Shown here: positions 6,394-7,606 of the stretch, piece after piece
Layout of the letters: every line of letters begins with the position of its first letter
How positions within the stretch are numbered: position 1 is the first letter of the stretch
NCBI GenBank assembly: GCA_007121575.1
Contig: SKKJ01000031.1
Coordinates: 1-7,606, forward strand
DNA length: 7,606 bases
Origin: Natronomonas sp.
GTDB taxonomy: Archaea; Halobacteriota; Halobacteria; Halobacteriales; Haloarculaceae
Direction of reading: 5' to 3'
Notes under the pieces: generated by a model
Database searches by the model: none
What the model was told of the DNA's origin: nothing
What the model saw: the letters and a program-made list of their open reading frames with translations, nothing else
Translations under genes and position numbers: made by a program

Positions 6394-6419
6394 TTCGACG
6401 TTGTATCGTCGGGGTCGAA
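6394..6419 (-). promoter_or_regulatory. Inverted repeat just before the ribE start codon
   Basis: TTCGAC (6394-6399) pairs with GTCGAA (6414-6419). A competing shorter stem pairs CGACG (6396-6400) with CGTCG (6407-6411). The element ends 2 nt before the ribE start codon. If transcription begins near 6502, it would lie in the leader and could occlude initiation; otherwise it could be an operator. The function is unproven. Confidence 0.3.
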
Positions 6420-6525
6420 AGGTTGTCGTCATCGATAGCTCTGCATCGGTTATCGGACATGGTTCGGGGAAAACTGGAGATACGAACTATCAAACGGCGA
6501 CCTTTTGTCGGTTCCGACCGAACAG

Positions 6526-6533
6526 TATATAAA
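6526..6533 (-). promoter_or_regulatory. Consensus TATA box, best fit as the ribE promoter
   Basis: The minus strand reads TTTATATA, a full match to the haloarchaeal box. Read toward ribE, it predicts a start near 6502 and a leader of about 110 nt before the ATG at 6391. Read in the plus direction it lies immediately upstream of the ATG at 6533, far too close to serve that gene. The box overlaps the first base of the divergent gene's start codon. Confidence 0.45.
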
Positions 6534-6781
6534 TGAATCTTCTCGATACGCTCACGCTCTTCGGGACGGTCGCGCTCGCAGCGCCGATCGGCTTGCTGGG
6601 TGTCGAGTTTCTCCTCGGCGGTCGGACGATCGCCGGGATGGGTTTTCTCGCGGTCGCGATCGCGCTCGTCGCGGGTGGCTATTTCAGACCGAGTTTAAAA
6701 GGGGTTCTCGCAGGAACCGTTACGGGCGTTGCAACCGGCGATGAGCACGGCGATGCAGACGAGGAGGCCTATAAGGACTGA
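6533..6781 (+). CDS. Small two-helix membrane protein, DUF7533-like (copy 1)
   Basis: An 82-residue protein with two predicted transmembrane helices, about 8-29 and 33-51, joined by a tight turn (LLGGRTIAG). A soluble acidic C-terminal tail ends in DEHGDADEEAYKD. The pattern APIGLLGVEFLLGG followed by GFLAVAIALV resembles haloarchaeal DUF7533 proteins, which have no known function; that family name is from memory. The ATG at 6533 places the first helix at the very N-terminus as in its paralogue. A possible weak promoter element (CCTTTTGT, 6501-6508) lies about 28 nt upstream. The next gene, 15 nt downstream, is a paralogue, so the two are probably one transcription unit. The C-terminal tails are unrelated, one acidic and one basic. 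Confidence 0.8.
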   Translation: MNLLDTLTLFGTVALAAPIGLLGVEFLLGGRTIAGMGFLAVAIALVAGGYFRPSLKGVLAGTVTGVATGDEHGDADEEAYKD

Positions 6782-6796
6782 GCGGGAAGAGTCACC

Positions 6797-7030
6797 ATGG
6801 CGATCGGGATCATCCGGATGCTCCAACTCATCGCGACGCTCACCGTCGCGGGACCGGTCGGGTTGGTCGGTGTTTTCAATATTCTCGAAGGGGAGTACGC
6901 GCTCGGCGCGTTCTTTCTCTTGGCGGCGATCGGCCTCGTCGTCGTGAGCGAATATATATACGTTCGATTGACCGATAAGACGGTCGGCCGATTACGGCGG
7001 TTGAAGAATATCCGCGGTGGAAGCGAGTAA
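6797..7030 (+). CDS. Small two-helix membrane protein, DUF7533-like (copy 2)
   Basis: A 77-residue protein with predicted helices at about 9-30 and 34-52 and a basic C-terminal tail (VRLTDKTVGRLRRLKNIRG). It aligns by eye with the preceding gene through the shared core P-(I/V)-G-L-(L/V)-G-V, a G-x4-G turn, FL-x2-AI-x-LV and a Tyr at the end of helix two. The pair is therefore an old tandem duplication. The ATG at 6797 follows the upstream stop by 15 nt. The basic tail after the second helix suggests that both ends face the cytoplasm by the positive-inside rule. The function is unknown. The stop lies 39 nt from the convergent end of the ComE-like gene. Confidence 0.8.
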   Translation: MAIGIIRMLQLIATLTVAGPVGLVGVFNILEGEYALGAFFLLAAIGLVVVSEYIYVRLTDKTVGRLRRLKNIRGGSE

Positions 7031-7069
7031 ACCACCGCGACCGAGCACCGAAGAACGAAGTGCGTCCGT

Positions 7070-7606
7070 CTACTCTTCGACGAGTGCGTTTCGGACGCGT
7101 CGTTTGATATGGGCGAAATCGAATGGCGGACGGCTGTCCGGATCAACCGGCTCTACTTCACAGACGATGAGTTCCGTGTGGTCGCTTTCGACCGCCTCTT
7201 GATACGCCGTTTCGAAGGCCTCATCGCCGTTAACGGTCGTCGCTGAGACGCCACAACTCTCTGCGACACCCGCAAAGTCCGTCGTCGAGGAGTAGTTCGG
7301 TTGCCCACCGGTGGTACCGTAGATGGCGTTATCCCAGACGACGACGGTGAGGTTGGGTGGATCGACGGCTCCGAGCGTCGATAAGACGCCGAGCGACATG
7401 AGAAGCGAGCCATCTCCTTCGAAGACTACGACGGGATCATCGACGGCGAGTGCGAGCCCGAGTCCCGTCGGCGTCGTCACGCCCATACTCCCCCACTGGT
7501 AGAAGTTTCGATCGCGGTCTTCGACGCCCGCGAGTACGTAGGAGGCGACGCCGAGATTCGAAACGGCGACGACATCCGGCGTCGTTTCGAGAACCGCCCG
7601 AGTACA
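7070..7606 (-). CDS. Thiamine-diphosphate-dependent enzyme subunit, ComE (sulfopyruvate decarboxylase beta)-like, start beyond window
   Basis: The reading frame is open from base 7606, giving 178 visible C-terminal residues. ComE-type subunits are about 190 residues, so only roughly ten are missing. It is the pyrophosphate/Mg-binding (PP) half of a two-subunit ThDP decarboxylase. It shows NLGVASYVLAG, then FYQWGSMGVTTPTGLGLALA. The ThDP motif starts at GDGSLLMSLG and ends in VVVWDN about 22 residues later, matching the GDG...N signature. A C-terminal (D/E)FAHIKRRVRNAL segment follows. The partner (Pyr-domain, ComD-like) subunit should lie just upstream, outside the window. ComDE decarboxylates sulfopyruvate in coenzyme M synthesis, but haloarchaea are not methanogens. 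Another 2-oxo acid, such as phosphonopyruvate, is equally possible, so no gene symbol is given. Confidence 0.85.
   Translation of the reverse strand, partial: CTRAVLETTPDVVAVSNLGVASYVLAGVEDRDRNFYQWGSMGVTTPTGLGLALAVDDPVVVFEGDGSLLMSLGVLSTLGAVDPPNLTVVVWDNAIYGTTGGQPNYSSTTDFAGVAESCGVSATTVNGDEAFETAYQEAVESDHTELIVCEVEPVDPDSRPPFDFAHIKRRVRNALVEE

Noticed and set aside
6392..6493. N-terminal extension of ribE from the TTG at 6493 or ATG at 6460
   Set aside because: The riboflavin synthase family begins at MFTGI, and the added residues are not family-like.
1..7606. CRISPR arrays, insertion sequences, rRNA or tRNA genes, or a multi-gene defence system
   Set aside because: No repeat-spacer pattern, transposase, structured RNA gene or defence-type domain was seen on either strand.

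Overview
The window is ordinary chromosomal DNA from a halophilic archaeon (class Halobacteria). The evidence is the acidic, Asp/Glu-rich predicted proteins, moderately high GC, very short or absent 5' leaders with TATA-like boxes about 26 nt upstream of start codons, and several archaeal marker genes: eS6, Nmd3, Taw2 and archaeal-style CoaBC. I cannot name the genus. No rRNA, tRNA, CRISPR array, insertion sequence or prophage gene is visible.

Layout from left to right. Bases 1-638 (+) hold the 3' part of coaBC (coenzyme A synthesis). It converges on a minus-strand group: a DUF5807-type protein (734-1186), ribosomal protein eS6 (1195-1584) directly upstream of it with an 8-nt gap, and a six-helix membrane protein of the DUF6159 type (1647-2549). 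The 331-base stretch between that gene and taw2 (2550-2880) holds the membrane gene's AT-rich promoter and an overlooked 27-codon membrane microprotein (2719-2802). The microprotein has a TATA box placed for a leaderless transcript. Next comes a minus-strand translation operon, nmd3 (3917-5056) followed by taw2 (2881-3930), whose coding regions overlap by 14 nt. A 210-base divergent spacer, with two abutting palindromes, separates nmd3 from a pyridoxamine-phosphate-oxidase-like flavoprotein (5267-5728, +). Riboflavin synthase ribE (5801-6391, -) is divergent from two tandem paralogous two-helix membrane proteins (6533-6781 and 6797-7030, +). These converge on a nearly complete thiamine-diphosphate enzyme subunit that resembles ComE (7070-7606, -, running off the window).

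Functional threads. eS6, Nmd3 and Taw2 serve ribosome assembly and tRNA modification. CoaBC and RibE make cofactors, both touching flavin: RibE makes riboflavin and the CoaC half of CoaBC uses FMN. The neighbouring PNPOx-like protein is also a likely flavin binder. The rest are lineage-specific haloarchaeal proteins of unknown function. I see no defence system or other multi-gene novel system. The most notable items are the 27-aa leaderless microprotein, a consensus TATA box for ribE that overlaps the start codon of the divergent gene, and the doubtful substrate of the ComE-like enzyme.
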